The notes under the pieces are model-generated. The model saw only the letters and a program-made list of their open reading frames with translations, did not search any database and was not told where the DNA came from. 64,000 bases of DNA from Pontibacter sp. Tf4 (lineage in GTDB: Bacteria; Bacteroidota; Bacteroidia; Cytophagales; Hymenobacteraceae). Of this stretch, positions 41,886 to 52,500 are shown piece by piece. The stretch spans positions 62,001 to 126,000 of the forward strand of contig NZ_JACKZC010000003.1 in NCBI RefSeq assembly GCF_014212495.1. Direction: 5' to 3'. Position 1 is the first letter of the stretch, and each line of letters opens with the position of its first letter. A program made the position numbers and the translations under genes.

Positions 41886-44228
41886 ATGAAGAAACATATA
41901 CTCTCCTTTTCCTTCCTTATTCTTTCAGCTATAGTTGCCGCGCCCACAACGCTACTGGCACAAAAGCAAAAGCCAAAATTTGAACCCGAAGAACTGGCAA
42001 ACCCGCTGATGGGTACTGATTCCAAGGTAATCATGTCGAATGGGAACACCTACCCTGCTGTGGCTGTGCCTTGGGGCATGAACCTGTGGACAGCCCAAAC
42101 CGGCAAGATGGGAAACGGCTGGGCCTACACCTACGACGATGACAAGATCAGGGGCTTTAAGCAAACCCACCAGCCATCGCCCTGGATGAACGATTACGGC
42201 CAGTTTGTAATTATGCCGGTAACCGGTAAGGCACGGTTCGACCAGGATGCCCGCGCCAGTTGGTTCTCCCATAAATCGGAAGTTGCAAAGCCATACTACT
42301 ATAGTGTTTACCTGGCCGACCACGACGTAACGACTGAGTTTACTCCAACCGAGCGTGCTGTACAGTTTCGCTTCACCTATCCAAAATCGGATAGCTCTTT
42401 TATCGTGATTGATGCACTGGACAAAGGCTCTTACATCAAAGTAATACCTTCTGAAAACAAGATTATAGGCTATACTACCAAAAATGCCCGCAGCAACCCC
42501 AAAGACTTCAAAAATCACTTTGTCATCTACAGCGATAAGCCGTTTACGGTAACTTATGCCTGGCAGGACTCAGTACTTGTAAAAGGCAAACATGAAATGA
42601 AGGCTAACCATGCCGGTGCTATAGTTGGTTTTAAAACTGCCAGAGGCGAAAAAGTGAACCTGCGAGTGGCCTCATCTTTTATCAGCCTGGAGCAGGCCGA
42701 ACTTAACCTGAAACGCGAGCTTGCCAACGACGATTTTGAAACAACCAAACAGAAAGCCAAAGCGCTTTGGAACCAGGCCATGAGCCGCATTACCGTAGAA
42801 GGCGGCACCGACGAGCAACTGCGTACTTTCTATAGTTGCCTGTACCGCACGCTGTTCTTCCCGCACAAAATGTATGAGTTGGATGCTGATAATAAACCTG
42901 TACACTACAGCCCTTACGACGGTAAGACATACCCGGGCTACCGCTTTGCCGGTACAGGCTTCTGGGATACGTTCCGGGCACTTTATCCCTTCCTGAATCT
43001 GGCTTACCCAAGCATAAACAAAGAGATGCAGGCCGGCCTTGTTAATGATTACAAAGAAGGTGGCTGGCTCCCTGAGTGGTCCAGCCCGGGTTATGCGAAT
43101 ATTATGATTGGTAATAACTCTGCCTCTGTGGTAGCGGATGCTTACATGAAAGGGCTACGTGGCTACGACATCAATATATTATACGAGGCCTTGCTGCATG
43201 GCGCTAACAACGAAGGACCTATTACAGCCATTGGTCGTGCGGGTGTGGAATACTATAACAAGCTGGGCTATGTGCCTTACGATGTTAAGATCAACGAGAA
43301 TGCTGCCCGTACGTTGGAATACGCCTACGATGATTTTGCCATCTACCAACTGGCCAAAGCGCTGAACCGGCCGCAGGCAGAAATTGATCTGTACGCCAAA
43401 CGCAGCCAGAACTATAGAAATCTGTTCGACCCTGCCACAGGCTTGATGCGGGGCAAGAACCAGGATGGTACATTCCAATCACCTTTCAACCCGTTTAAGT
43501 GGGGCGATGCTTTTACCGAGGGCAACAGCTGGCATTATAGCTGGTCGGTTTTCCATGATGTGCAGGGGCTGATTGACCTGATGGGTGGCAAAAAGAATTT
43601 CGTAGCGAAGCTGGATTCAGTGTTCACACTACCACCTATCTATGACGAGAGTTACTATGGCAGTGTGATCCATGAGATACGAGAAATGCAGATCGCCAAC
43701 ATGGGCCAGTATGCGCACGGCAACCAGCCCATCCAGCACATGATCTACCTGTACAACTATGCCGGAGAGCCCTGGAAAGCACAGTACTGGGCACGCGAAA
43801 CCATGAACCGTATGTACCTACCTACCCCGGATGGCTACTGCGGCGACGAAGACAACGGCCAGACCTCAGCCTGGTATATTTTCTCGGCCATGGGCTTCTA
43901 TCCGGTTACTCCGGCCGTAAACCAATATGTAATAGGTGCTCCGCTGTTTAAGAGAATAACTATAAAACTGGAGAACGGGAAAGAGTTTGTGATCGAAGCG
44001 CCGGACAACAGCAAGGAAAACCTGTACATACAGAAAGCTACCCTTAACGGGAAGAAGTTTGAGAAGAACTGGATCTCTCATGAAGATATAATGAAGGGCG
44101 GCAAGCTTAAAATCAAGATGGGGGCTGAACCCAACATGAGCCGTGGCACACAGGCAGATGCCGTGCCTTACTCTTTCTCCAATGATCAAAATGCTGTCTC
44201 AACACCTGTAGTAAACGCCCAAAACTAA
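41886..44228 (+). CDS. GH92 alpha-mannosidase, exported (first of two)
   Basis: A 780-residue protein with a signal peptide (cleavage after T-L-L-A-Q). The GH92 fold has an N-terminal beta-sandwich (N-P-L-M-G-T-D), then an (alpha/alpha)6 barrel with F-W-D-T-F-R-A-L-Y, E-G-N-S-W-H-Y-S-W and the late E-D-N-G-Q-T-S-A-W-Y. GH92 enzymes are Ca2+-dependent exo-alpha-mannosidases that strip N-glycans or mannans. The transporter gene starts 4 bp downstream. The N-terminal sandwich differs clearly from that of the second GH92 at 46019, suggesting different linkage specificity. Confidence 0.95.
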   Translation: MKKHILSFSFLILSAIVAAPTTLLAQKQKPKFEPEELANPLMGTDSKVIMSNGNTYPAVAVPWGMNLWTAQTGKMGNGWAYTYDDDKIRGFKQTHQPSPWMNDYGQFVIMPVTGKARFDQDARASWFSHKSEVAKPYYYSVYLADHDVTTEFTPTERAVQFRFTYPKSDSSFIVIDALDKGSYIKVIPSENKIIGYTTKNARSNPKDFKNHFVIYSDKPFTVTYAWQDSVLVKGKHEMKANHAGAIVGFKTARGEKVNLRVASSFISLEQAELNLKRELANDDFETTKQKAKALWNQAMSRITVEGGTDEQLRTFYSCLYRTLFFPHKMYELDADNKPVHYSPYDGKTYPGYRFAGTGFWDTFRALYPFLNLAYPSINKEMQAGLVNDYKEGGWLPEWSSPGYANIMIGNNSASVVADAYMKGLRGYDINILYEALLHGANNEGPITAIGRAGVEYYNKLGYVPYDVKINENAARTLEYAYDDFAIYQLAKALNRPQAEIDLYAKRSQNYRNLFDPATGLMRGKNQDGTFQSPFNPFKWGDAFTEGNSWHYSWSVFHDVQGLIDLMGGKKNFVAKLDSVFTLPPIYDESYYGSVIHEIREMQIANMGQYAHGNQPIQHMIYLYNYAGEPWKAQYWARETMNRMYLPTPDGYCGDEDNGQTSAWYIFSAMGFYPVTPAVNQYVIGAPLFKRITIKLENGKEFVIEAPDNSKENLYIQKATLNGKKFEKNWISHEDIMKGGKLKIKMGAEPNMSRGTQADAVPYSFSNDQNAVSTPVVNAQN

Positions 44229-44232
44229 ACCG

Positions 44233-45651
44233 ATGGCAACTATAACACCAACCGCTCCAGAAGAAACTACCTCACAGTCGGCAGCGCTTTCTCCGGATTT
44301 CAAAAACTATACTTCGCCGCTTATTGTGGTTACCCTGCTGTTTTTTATGTGGGGCTTCATCACCTGCATGAACGACATCCTGATCCCGAAAATGCAGCAG
44401 GTATTTACGCTGCAACTGTGGCAGGCAATGCTAATCCAGACAGCCTTTTTCGGAGCATACTTCATCGTTTCGTTTCTATACTTTCTACTGTCTACTACCA
44501 AAGGAGACCCTATCCTGAAGATTGGGTATAAGAACGGTATCATCATTGGCTTGCTGATTGCAGCACTGGGCTGTACACTGTTCTATCCGGCGGCCATACT
44601 CCACAGTTATAGTTTCTTCCTGATGGCGCTATTTGTGCTGGCATCGGGCATTACGGTGCTGCAGATCACAGCCAACCCGTATGTAGCGATACTTGGTCCA
44701 CCTGAAAACTCGTCGAGCCGCATGAATCTGGCGCAGGCCGTGAACTCGTTCGGCACCACCATTGCGCCCATCATCGGCGGTTACCTGATTTTTGACCAGG
44801 TGGCATCTGCCGACATCGTTAATGCAGACTCTGTAAAAATGCCGTACCTGGGGCTGGCTGCGCTGCTTCTGCTTATTGCTGTCCTGATTAAAGTAGCTCG
44901 TCTACCTCGCCTGGAAGGTACAGGTAAGATAGAGACTGGAGCAGGCGCCGTTAAACACCCACATTTAGTGCTCGGCATCATTTGTATTTTTATGTATGTC
45001 GGCGGCGAAGTAAGTATAGGCAGTGCACTCATCAATTTTATAAAACTGCCACAGATAACGGGGTTGACTGAATCGGAAGCGAAGCATTACCTGGCATTTT
45101 ACTGGGGAGGCGCCATGATCGGTCGTTTCTTTGGAGCAATTGCGCTGAGTACATTTAAGCGTTTGGGTAAGTTTGTTGTTATTGCTTTCATCACCCTTGT
45201 TACCTTCCTGACAGTTTACTTCTTGTATGACCTAGACCAGGCGTTGATCATACTCGGTTTGATTGCGCTGAACTTAACTGTGTTGCTGTTGGCAAGGTTC
45301 ATCCCGAACAGAACGGTTGCCTTTTTTGCCATAGCCGTTATAGGCCTTCTGTTAGTAGGAGTAATTGCGGAAGGCTCCCTGGCGATGTGGGCTATTATTG
45401 CCATTGGCCTGTTCAATTCGGTTATGTTCCCAACCATTTTTGATTTAGCAATTAAAGGCCTCGGAAGAAATACTAGCCAGGGATCATCGCTGTTGGTGAT
45501 GGCTATAGTTGGCGGGGCCATTATACCGCCATTGCAAGGTTTATTTGCTGACCTTAGTGGCAATCTGCAGCTATCGTTTATAGTGCCAATGCTTTGCTAT
45601 GCGTTTATAGTTTACTATGGCTTTGCAGGGTATAAGGTGAGAGGGGCTTAA
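44233..45651 (+). CDS. FucP/GluP-type sugar:H+ symporter (MFS)
   Basis: A 472-residue protein with twelve membrane spans and the FucP-like motif F-F-M-W-G-F-I-T-C-M-N-D in TM1. N-P-Y-V-A and S-S-S-R-M-N-L-A-Q-A are conserved in the fucose/glucose/galactose:H+ symporters of this phylum. It starts 4 bp after the GH92 gene, so it very likely imports mannose released by the two mannosidases. Its operon converges with the second half of the cluster at a shared terminator and MITE-like element. Confidence 0.92.
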   Translation: MATITPTAPEETTSQSAALSPDFKNYTSPLIVVTLLFFMWGFITCMNDILIPKMQQVFTLQLWQAMLIQTAFFGAYFIVSFLYFLLSTTKGDPILKIGYKNGIIIGLLIAALGCTLFYPAAILHSYSFFLMALFVLASGITVLQITANPYVAILGPPENSSSRMNLAQAVNSFGTTIAPIIGGYLIFDQVASADIVNADSVKMPYLGLAALLLLIAVLIKVARLPRLEGTGKIETGAGAVKHPHLVLGIICIFMYVGGEVSIGSALINFIKLPQITGLTESEAKHYLAFYWGGAMIGRFFGAIALSTFKRLGKFVVIAFITLVTFLTVYFLYDLDQALIILGLIALNLTVLLLARFIPNRTVAFFAIAVIGLLLVGVIAEGSLAMWAIIAIGLFNSVMFPTIFDLAIKGLGRNTSQGSSLLVMAIVGGAIIPPLQGLFADLSGNLQLSFIVPMLCYAFIVYYGFAGYKVRGA

Positions 45652-45673
45652 TTACAGTTAGTCCTATAGTTCA

Positions 45674-45913
45674 ACCCACCCCTAACCTCTCCAGGGAGGG
45701 GAATTTATGTTACTGTTATAGTTTAAACCAAAATTCTATAGTTAACTTATTTGCCGGCGCGGATCTGCAATCCGTGACTTACTATACTCATGGATCTGTG
45801 ATTCACTGGGCGGGACGCCCAACTATAGCTCGACACGAGCGAAGACGCTCGCGCCATAGTCACCTAAATTAGCAGAAATAAAATTCCCCTCCTTGGAGGG
45901 GTTAAGGGTGGGT
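45674..45913. mobile_element. MITE/REP-like non-coding inverted-repeat element
   Basis: A 33-bp arm (45674-45706) beginning ACCCACCCCTAACC and containing GGAGGGGAATTT is matched, with few differences, by its complement at 45881-45913. Inside are two small hairpins (GGGCG-GGA-CGCCC at 45808-45820, GAGCG-AAGA-CGCTC near 45838-45851) and a G+C-rich GCGGATCTGCAATCCG segment. Similar CCTCC-armed elements recur in Cytophagales genomes. There is no coding capacity, so it would be a non-autonomous or REP-type element. Confidence 0.65.
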
Positions 45914-45954
45914 AAAAATTCGAAGAGAAAACGCATTTGACGATGACACTCCTA

Positions 45955-45995
45955 AAACAAGAAAGCCTTTCCTAAATGGAAAGGCTTTCTTGTTT
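45955..45995. terminator. bidirectional terminator of the mannose operons
   Basis: AAACAAGAAAGCCTTTCC and its exact complement form an 18-bp stem with a 5-base loop, between the convergent transporter and GH92 genes. Confidence 0.88.
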
Positions 45996-46018
45996 ACTGT
46001 AAACTATAGTTTCAGCTA

Positions 46019-48334
46019 TTACGGCGCTAAGGCAAACAGCTTCTTATTGGGTTTACTGCCCATATGAAAAATGATCTTTCCGCCTTTCATAATCTCGCCG
46101 TGGGTTAAATAAGTGCAGTTGATTGGCTGGCCATTCAGCTCAATTTTCTGCACATACACATTGTTGTCTTTCTGGTTTTTGGTTTCTATGGTAAAGGTCT
46201 TCCCGTTCTCAAGGTTTATAGTTGCCGATTTTATAGCCGGGCTGGTAATAGCGTATTGGTCGGAGCCGGGAGCAACCGGGTAAAAGCCCAACGCGCTGAA
46301 GATGTACCAGGCGCTCATCTGCCCGAAGTCGTCGTTGCCGCCCAAACCGTCTACAGTTGGTTTATACATCGCCTTGAGCACCATGCGCGTGCGCTCCTGT
46401 GTTTTCCAGGGTTGATCGGTCCAGTTGTAAAGGAACGGTACGTGGTGCGATGGTTCGTTGCCATGCACATAGTTGCCGATAATACCTTCACGAGAAATGT
46501 CTTCTGTGTTTTCGAAATATTTGTCCGGTAACTCCATCGTAAAGAGTGAATCCAGGTGCTGGGCAAAGCGCGTCTTACCACCCATCATGGAGATCATCTG
46601 CGCTGGGTCGTGTGGTACGTACAAACTATAGTTCCATGAGTTGCCCTCAATAAAGCCCTGCCCGTGCGTATCCAACGGGTCGAATTCTTTCTTCCAGGTA
46701 CCATCGCTCAACTTCGGACGCATAAAGCCGGATCTGGCATCGTACACGTTTTTATAGTTCAAAGCACGCTTGCTAAACTCTTCATAAATATCCTGACGAT
46801 TCAGTTTTTTCGCCATCTGCGCAATACACCAGTCATCGTAGGCATACTCCAGCGTTTTAGATACCGATGAGCCATTCTTGTCTTCAGGCACATAGCCCAT
46901 ATCCATATAATAACCAAGGCCATCATAGTAGCGGGTTCGGGCTGTCTGTACAGAAGCATCCAGGGCGCGGTTAGCATCAAAGTTGGCCATTCCCTTCATC
47001 ACCATATCAGCAATTACCGGCACGGCATGGTAACCGATCATGCACCAGTTTTCGTTGGCGTGGTGCGACCACACCGGCAACATTTTGTGTACACTCTGGT
47101 CGTAGTGCGCCAGCATGGATTTTACCATGTCGTTGTTGCGGGCTGGTTGAAGGATGGTGAACAACGGGTGCAGGGCGCGGTAAGTATCCCAAAGCGAAAA
47201 GCTGCTATAGTTTGTAAAGCCTTTGGCCTGGTGCACATTCATGTCCAGTCCTCTGTACTTACCATCCACATCCATGTAGGTAGTCGGTCCTAAAAAGGCA
47301 TGGTACATGGCAGTGTAGAAGTTCACCAGGTCATCTTTTCCGGCATCTACAACCACTTTATTCAACTCCTTGTTCCAGGCGGCCTGTCCTTCGCGCTTTA
47401 CTTTGTCAAAATCCCAATGCGGAATTTCGGCGCGCATGTTGGCCAGGGCTCCTTCGGTACTCACCGGCGACAAGGCAAATTTGATCTTGATCTTTTCTCC
47501 TTCTTCAGTCTTAAAATCGAAATAGGCTCTCAGCTTTTTACCGGCAAACTCGGGGAAGTTTTTGGTCTGGTCGAACTTGCGCCAGAAGCCTTTGTATACC
47601 TGTGCCTCCGAGTAATCTTTGTTGCCATACTGGTGAAACGGTTTGCTGAAGGCCATGGCAAAGTATACCGTGCGGGTGCGGGCCCAGCCATTGGTCTGGC
47701 GGTAGCCGGTAATCAGGGTATCGTTCTCCACGCGCACAAAGGTCCAGGTGGTCTTGCCATCATAGTTATAAATGCCCGACATCAGGTCCAGGATAATGTG
47801 CGCCTCGTCGGATTTCGGGAAAGTATACTGGTGCATGCCCACACGGTTGCTGGCCGTGAGTTCTGCTAGGATGTTATGATCGTCGAGTTTTACTTTATAG
47901 TAGGCAGGCTCTGCTACTTCATTGGCATGCGAGAAAGCCGAACGGTATCCACTTTCTGGTTTGTCTTCCGTACCAGGGTTGAGTTGCAGCTTGCCAGTAG
48001 TTGGCGCAATCAAAAAATCACCAAGATCAGAGTGTCCGGTTCCGCTGAAGTGCGTATGGCTGAAACCAACTATAGTTTTATCATCATACTGGTAGCCGGC
48101 GCAGTACTTGTACACGTCCTTGTTATACTTGCCGTTAACTTCATAGGGAATCGTATCGGTGTCGGGGCTGAGTTGCACCATGCCGAAGGGTACGGTAGCT
48201 CCCGGGTACGTGTGCCCCATTTTGGCTGTACCGATCATCGGGTTCACATACTTTACCAGGTTGGTTGACTGTTTGGTTTGGGCAAAAGTTAGCAGCGGCG
48301 AAAGCAGCAGAACAGACAGTACAAGTTTCTTCAT
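46019..48334 (-). CDS. GH92 alpha-mannosidase, exported (second of two)
   Basis: A 771-residue protein with a signal peptide (cleavage after L-L-T-F-A-Q). It has N-P-M-I-G-T...H-T-Y-P-G-A-T-V-P-F-G-M, the classic GH92 N-terminal block, F-S-L-W-D-T-Y-R-A-L-H-P, G-N-S-W-N-Y and D-D-F-G-Q-M-S-A-W-Y. It belongs to the better-known GH92 branch. It follows the ROK kinase gene by 74 bp on the same strand. The pair of enzymes probably acts in sequence on the same glycan; no SusC/SusD importer is present. Confidence 0.95.
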   Translation of the reverse strand: MKKLVLSVLLLSPLLTFAQTKQSTNLVKYVNPMIGTAKMGHTYPGATVPFGMVQLSPDTDTIPYEVNGKYNKDVYKYCAGYQYDDKTIVGFSHTHFSGTGHSDLGDFLIAPTTGKLQLNPGTEDKPESGYRSAFSHANEVAEPAYYKVKLDDHNILAELTASNRVGMHQYTFPKSDEAHIILDLMSGIYNYDGKTTWTFVRVENDTLITGYRQTNGWARTRTVYFAMAFSKPFHQYGNKDYSEAQVYKGFWRKFDQTKNFPEFAGKKLRAYFDFKTEEGEKIKIKFALSPVSTEGALANMRAEIPHWDFDKVKREGQAAWNKELNKVVVDAGKDDLVNFYTAMYHAFLGPTTYMDVDGKYRGLDMNVHQAKGFTNYSSFSLWDTYRALHPLFTILQPARNNDMVKSMLAHYDQSVHKMLPVWSHHANENWCMIGYHAVPVIADMVMKGMANFDANRALDASVQTARTRYYDGLGYYMDMGYVPEDKNGSSVSKTLEYAYDDWCIAQMAKKLNRQDIYEEFSKRALNYKNVYDARSGFMRPKLSDGTWKKEFDPLDTHGQGFIEGNSWNYSLYVPHDPAQMISMMGGKTRFAQHLDSLFTMELPDKYFENTEDISREGIIGNYVHGNEPSHHVPFLYNWTDQPWKTQERTRMVLKAMYKPTVDGLGGNDDFGQMSAWYIFSALGFYPVAPGSDQYAITSPAIKSATINLENGKTFTIETKNQKDNNVYVQKIELNGQPINCTYLTHGEIMKGGKIIFHMGSKPNKKLFALAP

Positions 48335-48408
48335 TCGGTTAACTGTTTGGTCGGGTAATATGGTTTAAGGTGATGTTTAAAGGTAGGCTTATTTCCGGAA
48401 AGTATAAA

Positions 48409-49293
48409 CTATAGATCGGTAGGTTCCTGCCACAAACTGGCGGCACCCAGCAAAGCAGCTTCTTCCCCTAACTGTGCTGTTTTTATAGGGATGGTTATTC
48501 GTTGCGCTTGTAATTCCTCCTGTAAACCACCGCCAAATAAGTTAAAACCCTTTGCGATGTTGCCACCCAGTATGATTACCTCTGGCTGTTCCTGCCTCAC
48601 AAAATCGCCTAAAAAAGTAGCCAGGTTATCGGCATATTCAGTAAACAACTCCTGTACCTTTGGCTCTGTTGGTAGTAGCTCAACTATAGTTTTCACATTA
48701 TCTGCTTTCCGACCACTCAGCTCATAAAAGCGTTTCACAAACCAGCGGGAGCTTAAGTGTTCTTCGGCTATTCCATCACGGAAAGGTGTATCCCACAAGT
48801 TCGCGTCCCAGGCTTTGCCATTAACTATAACTGCTGATCCCAAACCTGTACCCAGTGTTAACCCTACAGCCCTGTTATATCCTTGTGCAGCTCCGGCAAA
48901 GGCTTCCCCTTTAAGAAAGCAGGGCGCATCGTTCTGAAATCTGATGTTGTCATTATCCAACCGCAAAGCTTCTGCCAGCAGTTCCTTCACGTTTATACCA
49001 TAAAGGGCGTCGTACTTGTCCTGGTTCTGCATCAGGGCTATGCCATTTTCATAATCGAATGGTCCCGGCATAGCAATACCAATATTTGTGATCTCAGTCT
49101 TATGCTTCCCTATAGCAGTGAGCATGGCACTGCTCCAACTGGTCATAATATCTCCTATAGTTCCACTCGCATCCACCTTCTGGCGGGTCATCGTTTCGTG
49201 CAGGATTTTACGGGTGGCGAGATCAACTATAGCAGCTGTGATGTGTGTGCCGCCAATGTCAACTCCGAGAACAAATTGATTCATAAGTGTCAT
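48409..49293 (-). CDS. ROK-family sugar kinase lacking the zinc motif
   Basis: A 294-residue ROK protein with the phosphate loop V-D-I-G-G-T-H and the catalytic-region L-T-L-G-T-G-L-G-S-A. No DNA-binding domain is present, so it is a kinase rather than a repressor. The usual zinc-binding H-x-x-x-x-x-x-x-x-x-C-x-C-G-x-x-G-C-x-E is replaced by a cysteine-free stretch (D-G-I-A-E-E-H-L-S). In context it would phosphorylate mannose or glucose freed by the mannosidases and imported by the FucP-like symporter. Confidence 0.85.
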   Translation of the reverse strand: MTLMNQFVLGVDIGGTHITAAIVDLATRKILHETMTRQKVDASGTIGDIMTSWSSAMLTAIGKHKTEITNIGIAMPGPFDYENGIALMQNQDKYDALYGINVKELLAEALRLDNDNIRFQNDAPCFLKGEAFAGAAQGYNRAVGLTLGTGLGSAVIVNGKAWDANLWDTPFRDGIAEEHLSSRWFVKRFYELSGRKADNVKTIVELLPTEPKVQELFTEYADNLATFLGDFVRQEQPEVIILGGNIAKGFNLFGGGLQEELQAQRITIPIKTAQLGEEAALLGAASLWQEPTDL

Positions 49294-49451
49294 TCATAAA
49301 TAGGAGTGTAAGTATAGGCATCCTCTATACCATTGGCAATAAAATTTATACAGGTTAAATTAACCAGCTTGATACAGGAAGGTATTTAAAGCAACCTGCT
49401 TTTTGTGCGAGCGATTTATTACTTCTGTCCTTGGACCTGCTACTATTAAAA

Positions 49452-49478
49452 AGCCGTTCCATAACTGATGGAACGGCT
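49452..49478 (-). terminator. terminator after the ABC/M1 operon
   Basis: AGCCGTTCCAT and its exact complement with a 5-base loop; on the minus strand it is followed by TTTTTAATAG. It lies downstream of the leftward permease/peptidase gene. Confidence 0.8.
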
Positions 49479-49567
49479 CTTATAATCTATCTCCTCCGAT
49501 TGTCTTTTCTGCATTCTAACAGAAAAGCAAAATATTAATACTTAGGTGTTTAAATGGAGGCTGTAAA

Positions 49568-52500
49568 CTATTTATGTATAACTTCCTTCACATTATCTTT
49601 TACATCCCAATCTACTAAGAGGTAGCGTGGATCAATGCCAGCACTGACAGGTTTCTCAGGAACCAGTAATGTTATAGTTTGTTCGGTAGAGCGAATCTTA
49701 TGCTTTTGCAGGTAGAGAGGTTTCCCTAATTCCTCCCCTTCTTTCGCAGCGCTGAATACACCAATTTCTATCCAATCATTTAAAGGTAACTCAGTCTCAA
49801 CCCCAATACTGTCTACTTTAAACTTGCGGGTCCGCACATTTAGGGTAACCTGCCAGTCTCCTGTTTTGGTCTGCTTAGCCATAGTTTGCATTGTCTTAAG
49901 TTCCCAAAACGTGTTAACTGCAAAAAGGTCGTGCAACAGTGGTTTGAGTGAGTCTGGTGTTGCTACGTTCAGCTCCTGGTACAGGTCAAGTGATGTAGGG
50001 AACGGTGGCTTACCTGCTGCATGCTTCTGAAGTAAGTTTCGAAGCGCTCCATTCACACGCTCCTTGCCTATGTAATTGCTCAGAGCATACAATGCAAAAG
50101 GGCCCTTCCGGTAGATATGGTACCAGTCAGTGGCCTGAAGCAGAGGGACCGACGCCCAGGTGCGTGGGGTTTCATACTCTTCCCGTAAAAAATGAAGCAA
50201 TTTCTGAAGGTGTTCTGAACCATAACTTTCTTCCAATACCCCCATCGCCGAATACCAGGCCAGGCTTTCAGATAGTAGTCCTGCTCCTTCCACTAAAGCC
50301 GGATCAACCTGATTGCCCCACCACTGGTGTGCTACTTCATGAGCTACTACTGCCGTTACCAGGTCAAAGCCCCGTTCGTCCTTCATCGGGTTTAACAGGA
50401 AAAATCCTTCCTGAGCAGTAATGTTAACAGGAGCCGCATGGTTTCCAAAATCATAGCCGGGATACGACACAAACCTGATCTGCCGGTGCGGGTACGGACC
50501 AAACTGCTGTGTATAATAGGCAAGGGATGCCTTTACACTGCGCGCCATCCGTTCCAGGTTCTGGGTTTGCCCCGGGTCATAGTAAATTTGTATAGTTACA
50601 TCTTTCCATTGGTCTTCATGCACGGCATAGTTAGCTGAGAATAAATTATACTCATTCCGGATAGGAGCATCTGTCACATAATGGAAGTATTTCCGGTTGC
50701 CTTTGGTCCAGGTGCGGCGCAAAGTTCCGGGCGCTACCACGGTCTGGCCAGCAGCAGTGCCTACCACAGCTTCAAAAGAGATCCGCTCCGCGAAAGGGGC
50801 AGTTAGCCGTGCCTTCTCATCATGGAGCGAAGAAGTTACAGGTCGGGGCGAAAGACCATACTCCGCTCTGGAACCAGCATCATCCAGCTCACGGTAATCC
50901 TGATAGCCAATGGCGGGCAGCCATTCGTAATTCCGGAAGTTGGTACTATTTGCCATCACAGCGGCCTCTGCTCCGGCATTCGTAAAACCTTTCGCTTCAG
51001 AATGTACTTCAAAACTGAGTCGCAGTGAGTCTCCGGGCTGAAGCGGTGTGTGCAGGGTATAAACATGATGTCTTAATTTCTCATCGGTTAAAACCCTTTT
51101 TGCCGGCCTGTCAAACGTAATCCTTCTGGTCTGAACGCCCGGGGCAGTACCCAGATGAATAGAGTCTATAGTTGATTCTGTATTGTTTACCAGATAGTAA
51201 GTGCCGCTAATATCTACCTTCCGTTGCGCCGGATAAATCTCGACATATAGTTTGGTACTGGTCAATAGTGGTTGTGGCCGGTTCTTATACTGTCGGTATA
51301 GCTTTTCATAGTCGGCACGTTGCTCTATAGTTTCAGAGGAAGAGGTATAGGTATTGAGCACATTGGTATTATAGAAAATGAAACTGCCCAAAGTAAGAAC
51401 AAGACCTGCCGACGCCATGGTTACCAGGGCTGTAGAACGGCTAAAACGTCCACGGGCCAGCTGGAATCGCGCTCTTATACTTCCTTCCCGGCTTCGTACC
51501 CAGAGCAGTTTTGCAGCCACAGCTACCAGTAGCGCCCAGGCTACCCAGTATAGTTTAAACCATACCCATGGTGCCAGGGAAACGCCGTAACCTGCCATGT
51601 CAGTATACGTCCATTGTGGGCTGGCCCCATAAATTAGCAGTTTGTGCTCTACGCCTAAATGGGGAGCAAAAACGATGAACCCATATACCAGAAGCGCTAC
51701 TAAGTGAGCCACAAATTTCTGATTGACAAGCACGTGCACAAAAAGAGCCAGCAGCGCAAACAGGACGCAATCAATCAGCTGCAACCCGAAGAATCCTTGG
51801 AGGTAAAGACCTATTTCAGGACTGCCGCCTCTGCCTGTCTGCGCAAATATTGCGGCCAGCATCAGGAAGGCCATCCATCCCAATAACAGCAGGCTAAGTG
51901 CCAAAAACTTACTCAGGAAAAGTACCCATTCCGGCACCGGGGTTGTGTGCGTAATTTCACTCAGGCCGGTTTCCCTTTCCCGCCACACCAGCTCCCCGGC
52001 ATAATAAATCGTCAGCAAGGTGATGATAAGGTAGAAAAAATGAATTTCTGTCAGGGGCGCCGTCAGCAGATTGAGGATAAAGTCGGTTCTTGGAAGTACG
52101 GGAACGCCCTTTGCCTTCAGATTTCCTTCCAGGGTCAGGGAGGCAGCAAAGGCCAGGGCTGCCAAAAGCGGAAGGCCCGTAAAACTTTTGCCAGCTTGTA
52201 AAAAGCTTTTCCAGGTGAGGAAACGCAACTGGCGTAAGTGTGTAGTAAAGCAAAATATCCCTTTGATCTGCGGCAAAGCATTTCCTGCTCCTTCAGCTCC
52301 CCACTTCAGCCCTGCATCTGTTGTTTCTGGTTGAACAGACTGCTTCTGTTTCTGGCCTGCTTGCGGTAACGTGAACCGAAATCGAAAGTAGGTTAGTATC
52401 AGCATACCTGTTGCGACGCTAAGCCACAAAAGGCGGTTTAGAAGCAGCGTGCCTTCCAGTGCGAGCAGGCGCGTGTTCTTTTCCTGCGGGCTCCACTCAT

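Larger units (their letters stand above)
45652..46018. other. 367-bp gap with MITE/REP-like element and terminator
   Basis: It lies between the convergent mannose operons and holds the inverted-repeat element at 45674-45913 and the terminator at 45955-45995. No gene. Confidence 0.7.
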
